From the NCBI GenBank assembly GCA_905182985.1, contig CAJJDN010000135.1, positions 267,411 to 331,410 on the forward strand: a DNA stretch of 64,000 bases, in the 5' to 3' direction. The notes beneath the pieces were generated by a model. The model was not told the origin of the DNA. It was given only the letters and a program-made list of their open reading frames with translations, and made no database searches. A program made the translations under genes and the position numbers. Of this stretch, positions 36,892-48,114 are shown piece after piece (positions within the stretch are counted from its first letter, which is position 1; each line of letters opens with the position of its first letter). The stretch is from Paramecium sonneborni (taxonomy: Eukaryota; Ciliophora; Oligohymenophorea; Peniculida; Parameciidae).

Positions 36892-37679
36892 ATGCTTCCA
36901 CATTCTTTTCCTTATAAATTCACTTAATACCCTTATTAACACCCTCCATACATCTACCCATAATTTATACCTCAATCATATTACCCTTATAATTTTCTAC
37001 ATTTCAAACCCCCCTAATATCAATAGGCATAAATACCAACAACAGAATAGAATTTTATTATCATCTCTGATGATGAAGAATGTGTGCCTGTTCCAAAAAT
37101 TGAAAAACCTGTACTCACTCAAACCATTAATGTTCCTCAGTCTTAAAAATAAAAAGCTAAATTCCTAGACCTTGATACACTTGAAGCTTAAGGAAAGTTA
37201 TATGACTATGAAAGTTCTCCATCTCCTTTATTACCAAAAAGAATTATTAAAAAACCATAAAAACCTTTCTATAAACCATAGAAGAAGAAATAAATCAAAA
37301 ATCGTAGAGAACCAATTCGACATTCTTATCAAAAGATTAAACACGTATTAATTGGAGCTGAAAGATAATTACTTAATTATCCTTAATCAAATGTTAAGGC
37401 AAAATTCATCAGATTTTATGAAAAGTAAGAAGATAAATGTACGTATCATTTTATTTTTCATAGTTTCTCACTTATTTGAAAAATTTAAAATTAATTTTTA
37501 AGATGCTAATGATGAACATGTAGCCATTCTTCTTAATATTGCTGGAAAAGATTATCAAAAAGCTGAGACATTCATAGAGCAAAATGGAATATTCATTCAA
37601 TCATATCTCTAAAGTATTCAATTTTATTTAACTAGATTATAAGGATTTATCAGAAGACGACTCTACTATCAAAAAATGA
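36892..37679 (+). CDS. Pro/Tyr/Gln-rich protein with SUMO-interaction-like motif, 246 aa
   Basis: Two introns (37439-37463, 25 nt; 37614-37635, 22 nt); spliced 741 nt. The N-terminus is low-complexity Pro/Tyr/Gln (YPYQHPPYIYPQ), resembling prion-like or RNP proteins. It is followed by FIIISDDEECVPVP, a hydrophobic triplet directly before an acidic run, the layout of a SUMO-interacting motif. A basic stretch (KRIIKKPQKPFYKPQKKK) may be a nuclear signal. The C-terminal ~50 residues, HVAILLNIAGKDYQKAETFI, look like a UBA-type three-helix bundle. A nuclear adaptor for SUMO/ubiquitin signals is a reasonable inference only. Confidence 0.65.
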
Positions 37680-38015
37680 AAACACAAACAATAATTATAT
37701 ATAATATTACATAAAATAATTAATTTCAGGAATTTCAAATGCGTTGTAGTCATTAAAACTAAAACTAATTGCAAATGCATTATTAAAATTAATGAATTCG
37801 CCATATCATTATAATGACCTTATAATTTTTGATATTTCGTAAATATTCTATCTTACTTTAAACTAAGCCAAATCCCTGATCATATACTTTTTGATTTTTT
37901 TAAAAATAGCTATTTTAACTATCCCAGTACAAAAAGAAAATACAGATGAAATTAAACTCATTTCAAATTAAAAACTTGAAAGGTAAATATTATAATTTAT
38001 TTTTTCTATCCAAAG
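37680..38015. other. Unassigned stretch, possible 5' exon(s) of the next gene
   Basis: An open frame from ATG 37791 (MNSPYHYNDLIIFDI...) reaches about 37985 and contains a hydrophobic span. A GT at 37983 and AG at 38015 would make a 33-nt intron, but the phase does not join it to the next block, so I do not call it. Confidence 0.3.
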
Positions 38016-38819
38016 ACATTAAATTTGAAACTTATTAATCCCATCAAAGTCCTTTAAGACATTTATTTAAAGTCATAACAAACTAGAACTAAAGAAAGAC
38101 AATAAAAATTAAAGAAATAATAATAAATTAATTAACCTGCCAATTCTATAAAACATTAAAAATAAAATGAGTTTCTAAAATAGCAATATGAAACACTTAA
38201 AGAAGACATTGTAATAGAAATTTCATAATCTCTAATCACTTCAATAGAATAAAACTTAAAAATAGAATAAATGCATGATATTATTTAAGATAAATAATCA
38301 TCAATTTCATAATTGCAATCTTAAATTGAAAATTAAGATCAAAATAGACGAAAGATCTTGATTCAGTATTGCAATAAGCCTCAAATTTCATATGAGAAGG
38401 ATTTATTGGAAAAACAATCACAAAGTAAGAGATTGAAGAATGATGAAATAAATAATTATTTTGAAATAGGTAAAAATATTAAAATAGAAATAACAGGAAC
38501 TAGAAATAGAGAGCTTACTTGCCTACATGAGAAGATGATTTTGATTTGTAGATTGCTGGCTTTATAAATAATAGAGCCGACAAAGAGAAATACATCCCCT
38601 TATTAAAAAACAATAAGAAATAGTATATTTAATTGGGCATAATAATATATTATTAAATAAGAATAAGGAAGGATCTTGATAAGTAATTCAGGAGGCTATT
38701 AAACTATTGAAGAAATTTCTTGGTTTGAACGAAAGTAAATCAAATATCTTTTTACTTATTTTATAAAAAGACAACCAATATAAAAATTAAGAAAGAATGA
38801 ATACGATTAATTGATTTGA
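38016..38819 (+). CDS. Hypothetical coiled-coil protein, 5' end unresolved
   Basis: Continuous frame (TLNLKLINPIKVLQDIYLKS...) rich in TAA-encoded Gln, with a coiled segment (EFLKQQYETLKEDIVIEI) and later an aromatic block EISWFERKQIKYLFTYF. Ends at TGA 38817-38819. Immediately after, another frame carries on with similar coding character, so the true gene probably extends to 39274 with a missed intron or an indel near 38805. No family recognised. Confidence 0.5.
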
Positions 38820-39274
38820 AACATCAAATAAATTTTATACCTATTAAATTCTATAATTTACCTTATTTAATCTTATTCAATTAAAATATATATGATATTT
38901 AAATAATTAAAGAATCAACTGAAGTAGTATCTAAAATATAATTGGAAGATAAATACCTAAATCCTAATTGTCTCTATGATTGTTTATTTTATTACCTGCA
39001 CCATTTTAGTGTCGAGTCTTTTGAAATTGACAGAAATATCATCAATAAACAAAAGAGGATTAAAAATTATTTAAAGCAATTAATAAAATTTAGAAGACAA
39101 GAACATCATTTAAACATCTATAATTTAAAATCATTATTAAGAAATTCGATTGTGCTTTCTCAAAAACTTCTACAAATGATATAATTAATGAGATTGACAA
39201 AAATGGTAAAGTTCTTATATCAAAACTTTATACCATTAAAAGTTGACTAATTTGTAATTTTTAAGAATTTTTGA
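38815..39274 (+). CDS. Probable continuation of the preceding hypothetical gene
   Basis: Shifted frame reading LKHQINFIPIKFYNLPYLIL, then EDKYLNPNCLYDCLFYYLHHF and NYLKQLIKFRRQEHHLNIY, ending at TGA 39272-39274. The amino-acid mix is clearly coding-like. No ATG near its beginning and no acceptor AG before it, which is why I suspect a frameshift relative to the upstream block. Confidence 0.45.
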
Positions 39275-39625
39275 ATCTTTAATTGATATTTTACATTGTT
39301 TTTTCTAAATTAATTTATCAGCAAGTCTAAATATATCATTCCATTAATTTTTTTGTGAAGAATCAATTATTATATAGAGATAATTTAAATCCAAAATATT
39401 TCTAATCCTTTATAAATTATAGGGTTTTAAAAATAATTATATTTTCAATTTGGAAGTTGATTGAAATATTAGCCTCAAAAATTTAAATAAGGATAATTTA
39501 ATTATGAGTTTAATGTTCCTATTTTCATTCTAATTTATTTCAAAATAATAATTAATTTTATTTTTTTTATTAAATGAATAATTAATGATATCAAAACCTA
39601 TCTATTTAGATAAAAGAAAGAGTTT
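39275..39625. other. AT-rich intergenic region
   Basis: About 350 nt, over 80% A+T by eye, with no supported frame or repeat. Confidence 0.5.
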
Positions 39626-39913
39626 ATGAAGATATTCTAAATTAAGCATACTTAGCAACATAATTATTTAAAAAAAAAAAGTATGAAATCGTCAGAAAGT
39701 TTTGTTGAAAACTTTACTTATTATGAATTTATAAAATTTAACACATTTCTTCATAGAAAAAGCTTATAAGGAATAAAGTCATAAACATTGCAACAACTTT
39801 TTATTTTTATATAATAATTATTATTCATTTTAAATCTCTAACTTTTAATAGCTTTTATTGAAAAAGGTATAAATAGTTTATTTATTAAACAGATAGTTCA
39901 AGACTTGATCTGA
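39626..39913 (+). CDS. Possible small protein, 95 aa
   Basis: Frame MKIFQIKHTQQHNYLKKKSM... to TGA 39911-39913, with the block SSESFVENFTYYEFIKFN and a hydrophobic stretch (LFILNLQLLIAFIEKG). The frame is also open upstream of this ATG. Weak evidence; could be chance in AT-rich DNA. Confidence 0.3.
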
Positions 39914-40096
39914 TTTTCTAATTTTTTCTAAGTCACATAAATTGATAATAAATATTTATATAAAAATTATAGGCTTTCTAAATATTATCATAACCAAAAT
40001 TTTTTCATCATTTACGTTTAGGTAGTTTATTATAGGTGATTACACCTTAATGAAACTAAAATTATAAAATATTATTTAATTAATCCTTAAAATATC

Positions 40097-41709
40097 ATGA
40101 TGTTAGATAAAACAAAACTTAAAGGCTGTTGGTCTATAAACAGAAATTGGACAATTAAAAATCAAATTTTGGGGATATCTTCCATCATTTCATCATTAAT
40201 ATCTCTTATTCTCCTTGTAAGCATATGGCTTAGTTAAAGATAAATTTATGAAAATCTAAAAAGTGTCTCTGAAGAAATCTTTATCAGGCAAACATCATAA
40301 TAAATAAATAATATTTGGATACACTAACGAAGCTTAGAATAAATGATATTTTACACCAAAGAATAAATTCAAACAATAAGAATTCTTTATAAATAATTCG
40401 ATCATCTAATTCATCATTCAAATTAGAATTTTAAATTTGAAAGTCCAAAAATGTGTTTAAACAATAGGTCTGATCTTGATTCCTATTGTTTTTAGTCATC
40501 AACAACATGTGGGATATTTGGAACAAATTTAGATTTTATTAAGGATGAGGAGAGTAGAAGCATAATTGCAACAACATTTACTTTAACCTCTTTCCGTATA
40601 ACTCTTGATCATACTCAAAGTGCTCCACTTTATTATTTTTAGATAATGATGCTTAATTCTTTTGTATTACAACTGGAGCTATTTTTCCATAATAATTCAA
40701 ACCTAATGAAAGACCATATTATATAGAATTCAAAAAATACATTAATTAAGATACATAAAATGATAGTATTTATTTTGCTAGTCCTTTTAAAATGATTGCA
40801 GGATTCATAAGAATTCCTATAATGACATCTTTAGTTAATCAATTTGATCAAATTGTTGGCATGGTAGCAAAAGATATAGATTTTACATATGCATCAATAG
40901 CTAAATCTTAAAATTCAAATACAGTTTTATATGTGATTGATCATTAGGGCAAAATATTTTAATCCATAATTTATAACTAAATTAATTTAACAGTTTACTA
41001 TTTTAATGAGACCAATGTAACTGGGTTTAACTAGAAAGACTTTTAGTAATTGATGAATTAACATAATAATGTTTCTTTTGAAAATGATTGTCCACATCTA
41101 TAAAGCGATATCTTTTTATGTAGATTTAATAAAAAATCAAAATAATACCAAATTATAAAATCTTCTAAAATTCAAGATTCTCCCTTAATTTTAGTTGTTT
41201 TATTAGACACTAACAGTATAATCAAATAAAGTAATGATAATCTATTTTTAATATATTAATCTTAAATTGAATTAGCTCAATAGATAACACTTTATTTAAT
41301 CGTAATTCCTATTGGAATTATTATTTTTAGCAATATACTTACATATATGATATTTCGATAATTTAAATATCTACTCAATCTTATTAAATAAAAGATATTC
41401 ACAAATAAAAAAGAGCTTTTTTTCAATCCTTTTGAGAAAACTAAACAAATTTTTAATTCAAGCTGTGTAACCAATTTAATTCATGCATCTATCTAAAAAT
41501 TCAATAATTTAGAATCAGAAGGTAAATCGAGAGGTTGTCTAACACAAGAAAAAATCAATTATCCCAGAAACATTCATACTTAAATGAAAATTTAGTAAAA
41601 ATTTGTTCTGGTTATGCAATTTTTTAATCAAAATCTTGAAAATGAATAAGAAACAAAAAATACTATTTTCGACAGTACAAATAAATTTATATTCAAATAA
41701 AACATGTGA
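40097..41709 (+). CDS. Two-TM receptor with CACHE-like extracellular domain, 529 aa
   Basis: One 23-nt intron (40620-40642); spliced 1590 nt. Layout: short basic N-terminus, first TM (ILGISSIISSLISLILLVSIW), a ~320-residue extracellular region, second TM (ITLYLIVIPIGIIIFSNILTYMIF), and ~125 cytoplasmic residues. The outer region has the double-CACHE order: a long helix after TM1, then a sheet with PYYIEFKKY, IYFASPFKM, QIVGMVAKDIDF and VLYVIDHQGKIF. CACHE domains bind small ligands in chemoreceptors. No kinase, HAMP or cyclase domain is visible in the tail, so signalling would need a partner. Family assignment is by pattern only. Confidence 0.7.
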
Positions 41710-42297
41710 ATTTATTTATGTAAGGCAAGATTGTTACTAACTTCCCTCCATTATTTATTTATATTTATTTTAATTTAAACTGATAATATTTTAAATTACA
41801 ATCTCAATTATACTTTTTTTTTTGACTCTAACTCAAATATTTAGTAACTTTTTAAAATCACTTAAGTTTTTCTTCAGTTAGATTAAAAACAAATTTTAGT
41901 TCTAAACACAACATATTATTTTTTTTTAAACTTTAAAAATATTTTAACAGTGATTTATTAAGGTCATTTACTAATAGATTCATTGAAATGTGTCAAAAAT
42001 ACTAAATAATAAATTGATTTTTCTTATGTTTAAACTTTTTAATTGACATTTTACAATTTATTAAGCTGTTTCCATTTTGAAAAAGTTCTATTTGATTTTT
42101 CTTGATAGAAAAATGAATTCTGTATAAAATTTCACTAGAACTTAGTATTATTTCAAGTTACAAACATAATATGAATTTCTCGTTATAATAAGAATTTAAT
42201 ATATTTCTTAGTACAAATAATAATTAACCAAATTTCAGTCCAACAGAAGTTTATAAACAGCTATAATCATCTTGTTGATATTAATAAAATCTTTAGA
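41710..42297. other. AT-rich stretch, possibly 5' exons of the next gene
   Basis: From about 42170 the frame VQQKFINSYNHLVDINKIFR is open into the next gene, so the real start may lie here beyond an intron. 41710-42150 shows nothing recognisable. Confidence 0.45.
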
Positions 42298-43298
42298 ATG
42301 TTTACAAGTGCTTTAAGTTAGATCATAGAATTAAAGAATAAGGAATATGATGCTTCTCTAATAAAACAGACTATAATAAACTTAAGTAAATTGAACTTAA
42401 TCGAAATAATGGCTTTAATGGAGGTTGTTTATTAACTAAGGCTATGTTCTTAAAATGATGATAAAAAATAAGAGTTATTGAATGAAATATAATGTTTTCT
42501 GTAAAGTTAAATAACAGCTGATCGTGCAGCTATTGCTAATACTAATAACTTCTTAGAATACAAAACTAAATGTAATTCCAATAATACAGGTGTGATAATT
42601 CTTAATCATCAAGGATAATTTAGTAAATTAGTATATAATTTTTAGTTCTCTCTGATCAGATTTCTAGAAATATTTTAGAAATAAATTCAAAAGAGGAACT
42701 TGAATAAAAAAACTTTTTTTCTCTTATCAGTAAAGTTTCTGAAGGAAAACTAAAGCAAGTACTCAAAAATAGTTGTTTGTTGTAAAATGGACAAGTAAAA
42801 GATTGTTTTGATGTGACCATATATTCTGATAGAAATAGAAAGAAAAGTCTTAAATACTTAAATTAAATGGCATAAATACCTTTGAAAAAGAAGATAAAAA
42901 AAAATATGACTGAAAGTATAAATGAAATATTATTTTTTAGAAGATATTAAAGCCTTACCAAAAGAATAAATGTTGATGGCAAAGTATTTAAAATCAATAA
43001 AAGTAACTATATTAAAAGTTACAATATAAATTCATAAAGAATTTATTGATTCTTTTTCAGATTCTGATGATATTATTTTAAGTAATTTAGATACTTTGGG
43101 TTAATCAGCTGTGAATTAGTTAGCCATATGTGAAGTAAAAGAATTAGATGAACACATTAAATTATCTCTTTAAGAGTTAATGTAAGATCCTTACATTAAT
43201 AAACATGAAAGTATTGAAATTTAAATATTTTAGTTAAATGGAAAAAGAGAGTAAGAAAGTTTAAAGGGCAGAATTCAGATGATGAAGACGAATTTTGA
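42298..43298 (+). CDS. Hypothetical protein, acidic C-terminus; internal splice unresolved
   Basis: Begins MFTSALSQIIELKNKEYDAS if the first in-frame ATG is used. Introns identified at 42916-42940 (25 nt) and 43211-43233 (23 nt). One more shift near 42500-42540 is needed to connect the N-terminal helical part with SDQISRNILEINSKEELEQ and QVKDCFDVTIYSDRNRKKS. The C-terminal part reads IDSFSDSDDIILSNLDTL, LQELMQDPYINKHE, a basic WKKRVRKFKG and finally NSDDEDEF. The basic patch then acidic tail is common in nuclear or ribosome-biogenesis proteins. No family recognised. Confidence 0.5.
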
Positions 43299-43409
43299 AT
43301 TATTTTTTATATATAATTATATGCTTTATTTGGTTGATGTATTATTTTAATATAAAAGAATTTAATTATCTGATCCTATGAGTAAAATTTAAAATGTTAA
43401 TGAAAAAAA

Positions 43410-43482
43410 TGGGAACAATGGGGATCGAACCCATGACATTAAGATCTTCAGTCTTACGCTCTCCCAACTGAGCTATACTCCC
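43410..43482 (-). tRNA. tRNA-Phe (GAA)
   Basis: 73 nt, no intron and no encoded CCA. On the minus strand: acceptor GGGAGTA pairs with TGTTCCC (two G-T pairs) and discriminator A. D arm GCTC-AGTTGGGA-GAGC. Anticodon stem TAAGA/TCTTA with loop CTGAAGA gives anticodon GAA. T arm ATGGG-TTCGATC-CCCAT. All cloverleaf elements are present, so it should be functional. It lies alone between protein genes, in the gap upstream of the kinase at 43731. Confidence 0.95.
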
Positions 43483-43730
43483 AAAGTTAATATTAATTAG
43501 CTTGATAGGTTAATAAAATGGCAGAGAAAGTAATTCGTAGGAATATTTTCAAAAAGATTATTCTCATTAAAAAAGAAAATTCTGATCAAAAACATAAATA
43601 TCTAAATATCTTTGTCTAATGGTTTATACTTTATGTTTAATTTAAAATTTAATCTAGTTAATTTATTCAAATAAAAAATTATTACATTTCACTATTTATT
43701 GACATTATCATTTAATTTTTTAATTGAGAA

Positions 43731-45417
43731 ATGAATCAAAAAGTTTGGATTAGCATACCATAAAGTATAATTTCAACACATAATCCTGAATTTATGCAGT
43801 GTATTCTTAGTAAAGTGAATGGCAAAAAAAGAGTATTATATTGTTATAATAAATATATACTATATGGAAAGGTTTTAAAAAATTTTAATAATAGGTTGGA
43901 GAAATAGCTAAAAAATACTTAAAACTCGAATTTAATATAAAATTTGAAATACTTTACTAGTAAATTATTAGAAATGGAGAAGAAGAAGATTGTTTTGGCT
44001 AAATTATTGGTATATAATTTCATTTTGATTATGGAATTGGAATGATTAGTTCAAAATTAGGAGGAAGTGAAAATTAAATAAAAGAGTTAAGAAATTTTTT
44101 GAGATCAAGAATAAATTAATTCAAATTTCATAAATATTTCAGAGTATTTAAAAAAATAGGAAAAGGAAATTTTGCAACAGTATTAACGATTAATTAATAA
44201 AGGTTTATTTTACAGAGAGAATTGAAGATGGATAATAATTTGCAGTAAAAGCATTTTCAAAGTAAGTGGCTTATAATGAAGAGAATGGAAAGGATTCAAT
44301 AATAAATGAAATTTAAATAATGAGGGAATTAAACAATAAACATTTAATGAAATTGTATGAGGTTTATGAAACAGAAAATTCTCTTTATATGGTATTGGAA
44401 TTGCTATCTGGAGGTTCATTATATGATCTGATAAAGGATAAAAAAGGATTAAAATTAAAAGAAGTTTAATAATTATTAGCAGGAATAATGTTAGGATTAG
44501 AAGAAATGCATTCTAAGGATATTATGCATAGAGATTTAAAATTAGAAAATATTTTATTCAAAAAAAAGAAGTAATATTGATAATTTATAAAAGTTAATTA
44601 TAATCAGTAGTGATAGCTGATTTTGGATTGGCAACTCATGTTAATTAAAATTAATATTTATATTATAGATGTGGAACACCAGGTTATGTGGCTCCAGAAG
44701 TCATTAATTATAAAGATAATAATGAAAAATATTCATCAATTTGTGATATATATAGTTTGGGTCTAATATTTTATATTTTATTATCAGGTAGGCCAGCTTT
44801 CTTGGGTAAGACATATAAAATGATTGTAAAATAAAATAGATAAGCTATGATAGATTTTTCAATAAAATAATTTAAGAGTTTACCAGAAGATGTAATGGAT
44901 TTATTGAAAAAGATGTTAGAAAAGGATCCTAAAATAAGATCAGATATTAAAATATGTTTAAATCATTCTTTTATAGGCAATGTTGCTAAATAGATTTAAA
45001 ATACAGAATTTAATGAAGATAGTGATAATGATGATATAGGATAAATAGATGAAGATAATGATGTAGGGAAAAGGATTAATCAAATAAATTAATAGTATGA
45101 TCTATTCCTATTATAGATATTTTGTCTTTGAAGCAAGTAAAAATTTGAATTCTCCAAATTCATCATCAGATGATTCACCAGGCCTGATTTTAAAGAAAGC
45201 AACAAAAAAATAAAAGGAGATTGATTCATGTATGTATCTCTCTGGTTAATCTCCTTTATTTAAAGGACAAATTGATACAATAGGAAGTATTCATTCACTT
45301 GATATTTAATCGCCATAATTGAATTAATAATTATCACCTGTTATTAAATAGTCGAAATTCGCTTAAAATAAATAGAAAGGAAATTAGGGTATACTAAAAT
45401 ATGTTACAAAAAATTGA
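43731..45417 (+). CDS. Ser/Thr protein kinase with PH-like N-terminus, 531 aa
   Basis: Four introns: 43872-43894, 44180-44202, 44571-44593, 45095-45116; spliced 1596 nt. The first ~115 residues contain short strands and a final helix (RVLYCYNKYILYGK, FHFDYGIGMISSK), suggestive of a PH-like or other beta module. Kinase motifs: KKIGKGNFATVY, AVKAFSKQ, LEMVLE-type hinge LYMVLELLSGGSL, MHRDLKLENIL, ADFGLATH, CGTPGYVAPEV and DPKIRSD. The C-terminal ~140 residues are acidic then Ser/Gln-rich and likely regulatory. The core resembles CAMK-like kinases typical of ciliates. A long run of such PH-kinase proteins is known in Paramecium, which I recall but cannot check here. Confidence 0.9.
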
Positions 45418-45559
45418 TTTTTTAATATTAATAATTTTTATTGGATGAATTTTATCAAATAAACATACGTCATTATTATTGTTATCTAAATTTCGATTAA
45501 TATACAAATTTTGCGATTGAAATATTCTTTGTAATTGATAATAATCAAATAATTTAAAA

Positions 45560-46514
45560 ATGTAAAATCAGATAGTTCATGAGAGTATTTCAGAAATGAA
45601 GAAATACGCAAAAGCGTTATAAGGAAATAGAAATTACGTTGCTAAAAAGACTGCAGAAGATCCAGAATACTTTAGAAAACTGGCATAAGGATAAAACCCT
45701 AAGTATTTATTGATAGGTTGTTCTGACTCAAGAGCTCCACCTAATGAAATTACAGAAACTGATCCTGGAGAAATATTCATTCATCGTAATATTGCAAATG
45801 TAGTTGTTCCTACTGATTTAAATGTATTATTAATAAGAATTCTTTTAGATTAATTGTGTAATCTAATATGCCATAGAACATCTTAAAGTTCATAATATTG
45901 TAATTATGGGACATACATTTTGTGGAGGTGTTAAAGCAGCTATGAAATAAGATTCTGTTGGAGGATTATTAGATTTATGGTTAAATCACTTAAAATTAGT
46001 TTATGAAAAACATTAAGATCTTATTAATCAACTAGATGATGAAGATGATAGAGTTGCATGTCTAGCTCATATGAATGTTAGAGAATAAGTACTTAATGTA
46101 TGGAAAAATCCTATTGTCTAAAAATCATGGCAAGATGGACATCGTATTTATATTTTTTATTTTTTTTTAGCTGTTATGGTTCATGGATGGCTATTTAGAG
46201 TTGAAACTGGTTTCATTGAAGAATTAGAAATTGAAGAAAGCATTCCTAATAATCTATCCAAAGTTTTCCAATTAAAATTTAAGAATGTTTAATCACAAAA
46301 ATAAAAATAATAAATTGAAGAGAAAGAAGATGATAGAGCTAAATCTCCTTCAATTAGAAAAAGATTCTAAAGAATGCAAAATCGATTAGAAACTGAAATT
46401 AGAAGATTAACTATTACTCTTTAAGATCCAAATTAAGATGTTGAAAAGGAAGTTGTTGATTAAGTTTCAGAAGTATTATAGAAGGATCCTAATTTCAACA
46501 CTGAAGATCACTGA
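45560..46514 (+). CDS. Beta-class carbonic anhydrase with C-terminal extension, 300 aa
   Basis: Introns 45824-45848 (25 nt) and 46144-46170 (27 nt); spliced 903 nt. Zinc and active-site motifs: CSDSRAPP (Cys ligand and the Asp-Arg pair), FIHRNIAN, and [11 protein letters not shown] with the His and second Cys ligand. The block [11 protein letters not shown] near residue 200 is the family's usual closing motif. The enzyme hydrates CO2 to bicarbonate. Beyond about residue 210 there is a ciliate-type extension, charged and helical ([17 protein letters not shown]), of unknown role. The second intron is a multiple of three with no in-frame TGA, so an unspliced form would add nine residues inside GH-PVMVHGW. 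Confidence 0.93.
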
Positions 46515-48114
46515 TTTTATTATATGCCGAAATCAATCTTATTTTATTTTATTATTAATATATATATATCAATTAACGTAGTAGAAATTACGGAGACTTA
46601 TTACTTGTATAGTAGGGTCATATTTTCCTTTATAGCCAAAATTATAAAATCATAGTTACTAATTTATGAGGATTGATATAATAAATCAAATATAAAGATG
46701 AATATGTCTCTCAAAAAAAATTCAAGGAATATTAAATGTTATATTTATAAAATAAAAATAACCTCTACAATTTGAAATTCTAACAATTTTTTTATTTAAT
46801 AATTATAAATCCATTCAAATAGTAAATTTCACTCTAATTTAATGTTTAAAATAAAATTGAAGAATTAAAAAAAAATATTGATTGATATTGAATAAGGAAA
46901 ATCAAATTAAATTTTCTAGTTATTATATTGTATCAACTAATATTCATAAAAATAATAATCTTTTAAATACTCTTAAATTTGGATAATTACATGGAGTAGA
47001 TAAAAATCAATTTCTAAAATAGTAGTTGCAATTTTTATAGAATTTGATTTTTATTATTAAGTAAAAACTTCTAAGAAATTGTTAAATCAAGCAACCAAAG
47101 AATTTATTAAAAAAAGAATAGAAGTTAAAAATAATTTTTCTCTTTTCTCATAAATAGTTTGTAAAAATAAATATATATCCTAATTATGATTATGACGAGT
47201 TTTTGATGATAATTTAATGAAAGCTGAACTTGGTTTTTGGTCTCCGAAATTGTAATAGTATTCGTATATTGGAATTTTTACTCTTTCATTAGGAAATTAA
47301 AATTTCGTTTGAATCTCTGATGTATACACTTTGATATAAAAATTAATTTTAATATAGTAGCTGTAATTTTGTTAAATACAATTGTGTATACCTTCCCATT
47401 TTTGGACAATTAAATTATTTCAAAATAAATCAATTTAAAAATTTTTATAAATTCAATTAATCTTTCTGCTTTATACACATTGTATGAAAGGTTTTTTTCC
47501 TTTACAAGAATAATAAAATGTAAATGTATAATTTAATTGTGATGGAGTTATGTTTTTCGAAAGATGAAAAATTCCATGAATATTTAAGGGAATTTTTAAA
47601 ATGAAAAGAGACATGGCAAAGGCATATATATTTTGTATTCTATTGATTGAAGAGAGATATATCGATTTTCAGGATTTCGGCAAAATAATTAATCCTCGGT
47701 TATGGTTCTTTAACTAATAAAGAAAAAAATATTAAAAAAAAATTTTTAATTAAAGGTCACAATATACATTTATAAACTTAAAAGATTATGCGATACAATA
47801 GTAAAAAAAGGAACTTAAAGAAAATATAATTGATCAAAATAATATTTTCTTATTATAAGTAAAATTAATTCTTCTAACCCCATAAAATCCTTAATAATTC
47901 CAACAATCACACGCAGGTTAAATTAATGAATTATTCCAATAATTTTCTTTTCAATATGATAAATAAAAATTAATATTCCATATAAATTAATTTTTCAGTG
48001 AGGTTTTCAAAACAATTAAAATTTCTTTAATTAAATCAATTTTTTTTAAAAAAAAGGAAATTGAAATAGAATAGAATATCTCGGATATTTTAAATTACAT
48101 TAATATAAAAAGAT
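46515..48114. other. 1.6-kb gene-poor, very AT-rich region
   Basis: Longest gene-free interval of the window besides 53817-55239. Only short frames occur (for example MNMSLKKNSRNIK... near 46700). Scattered pieces such as LNVQNKIEELKKNID-like frames could be relics, but none is supported. Convergent gene ends flank it on both sides. Confidence 0.5.
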
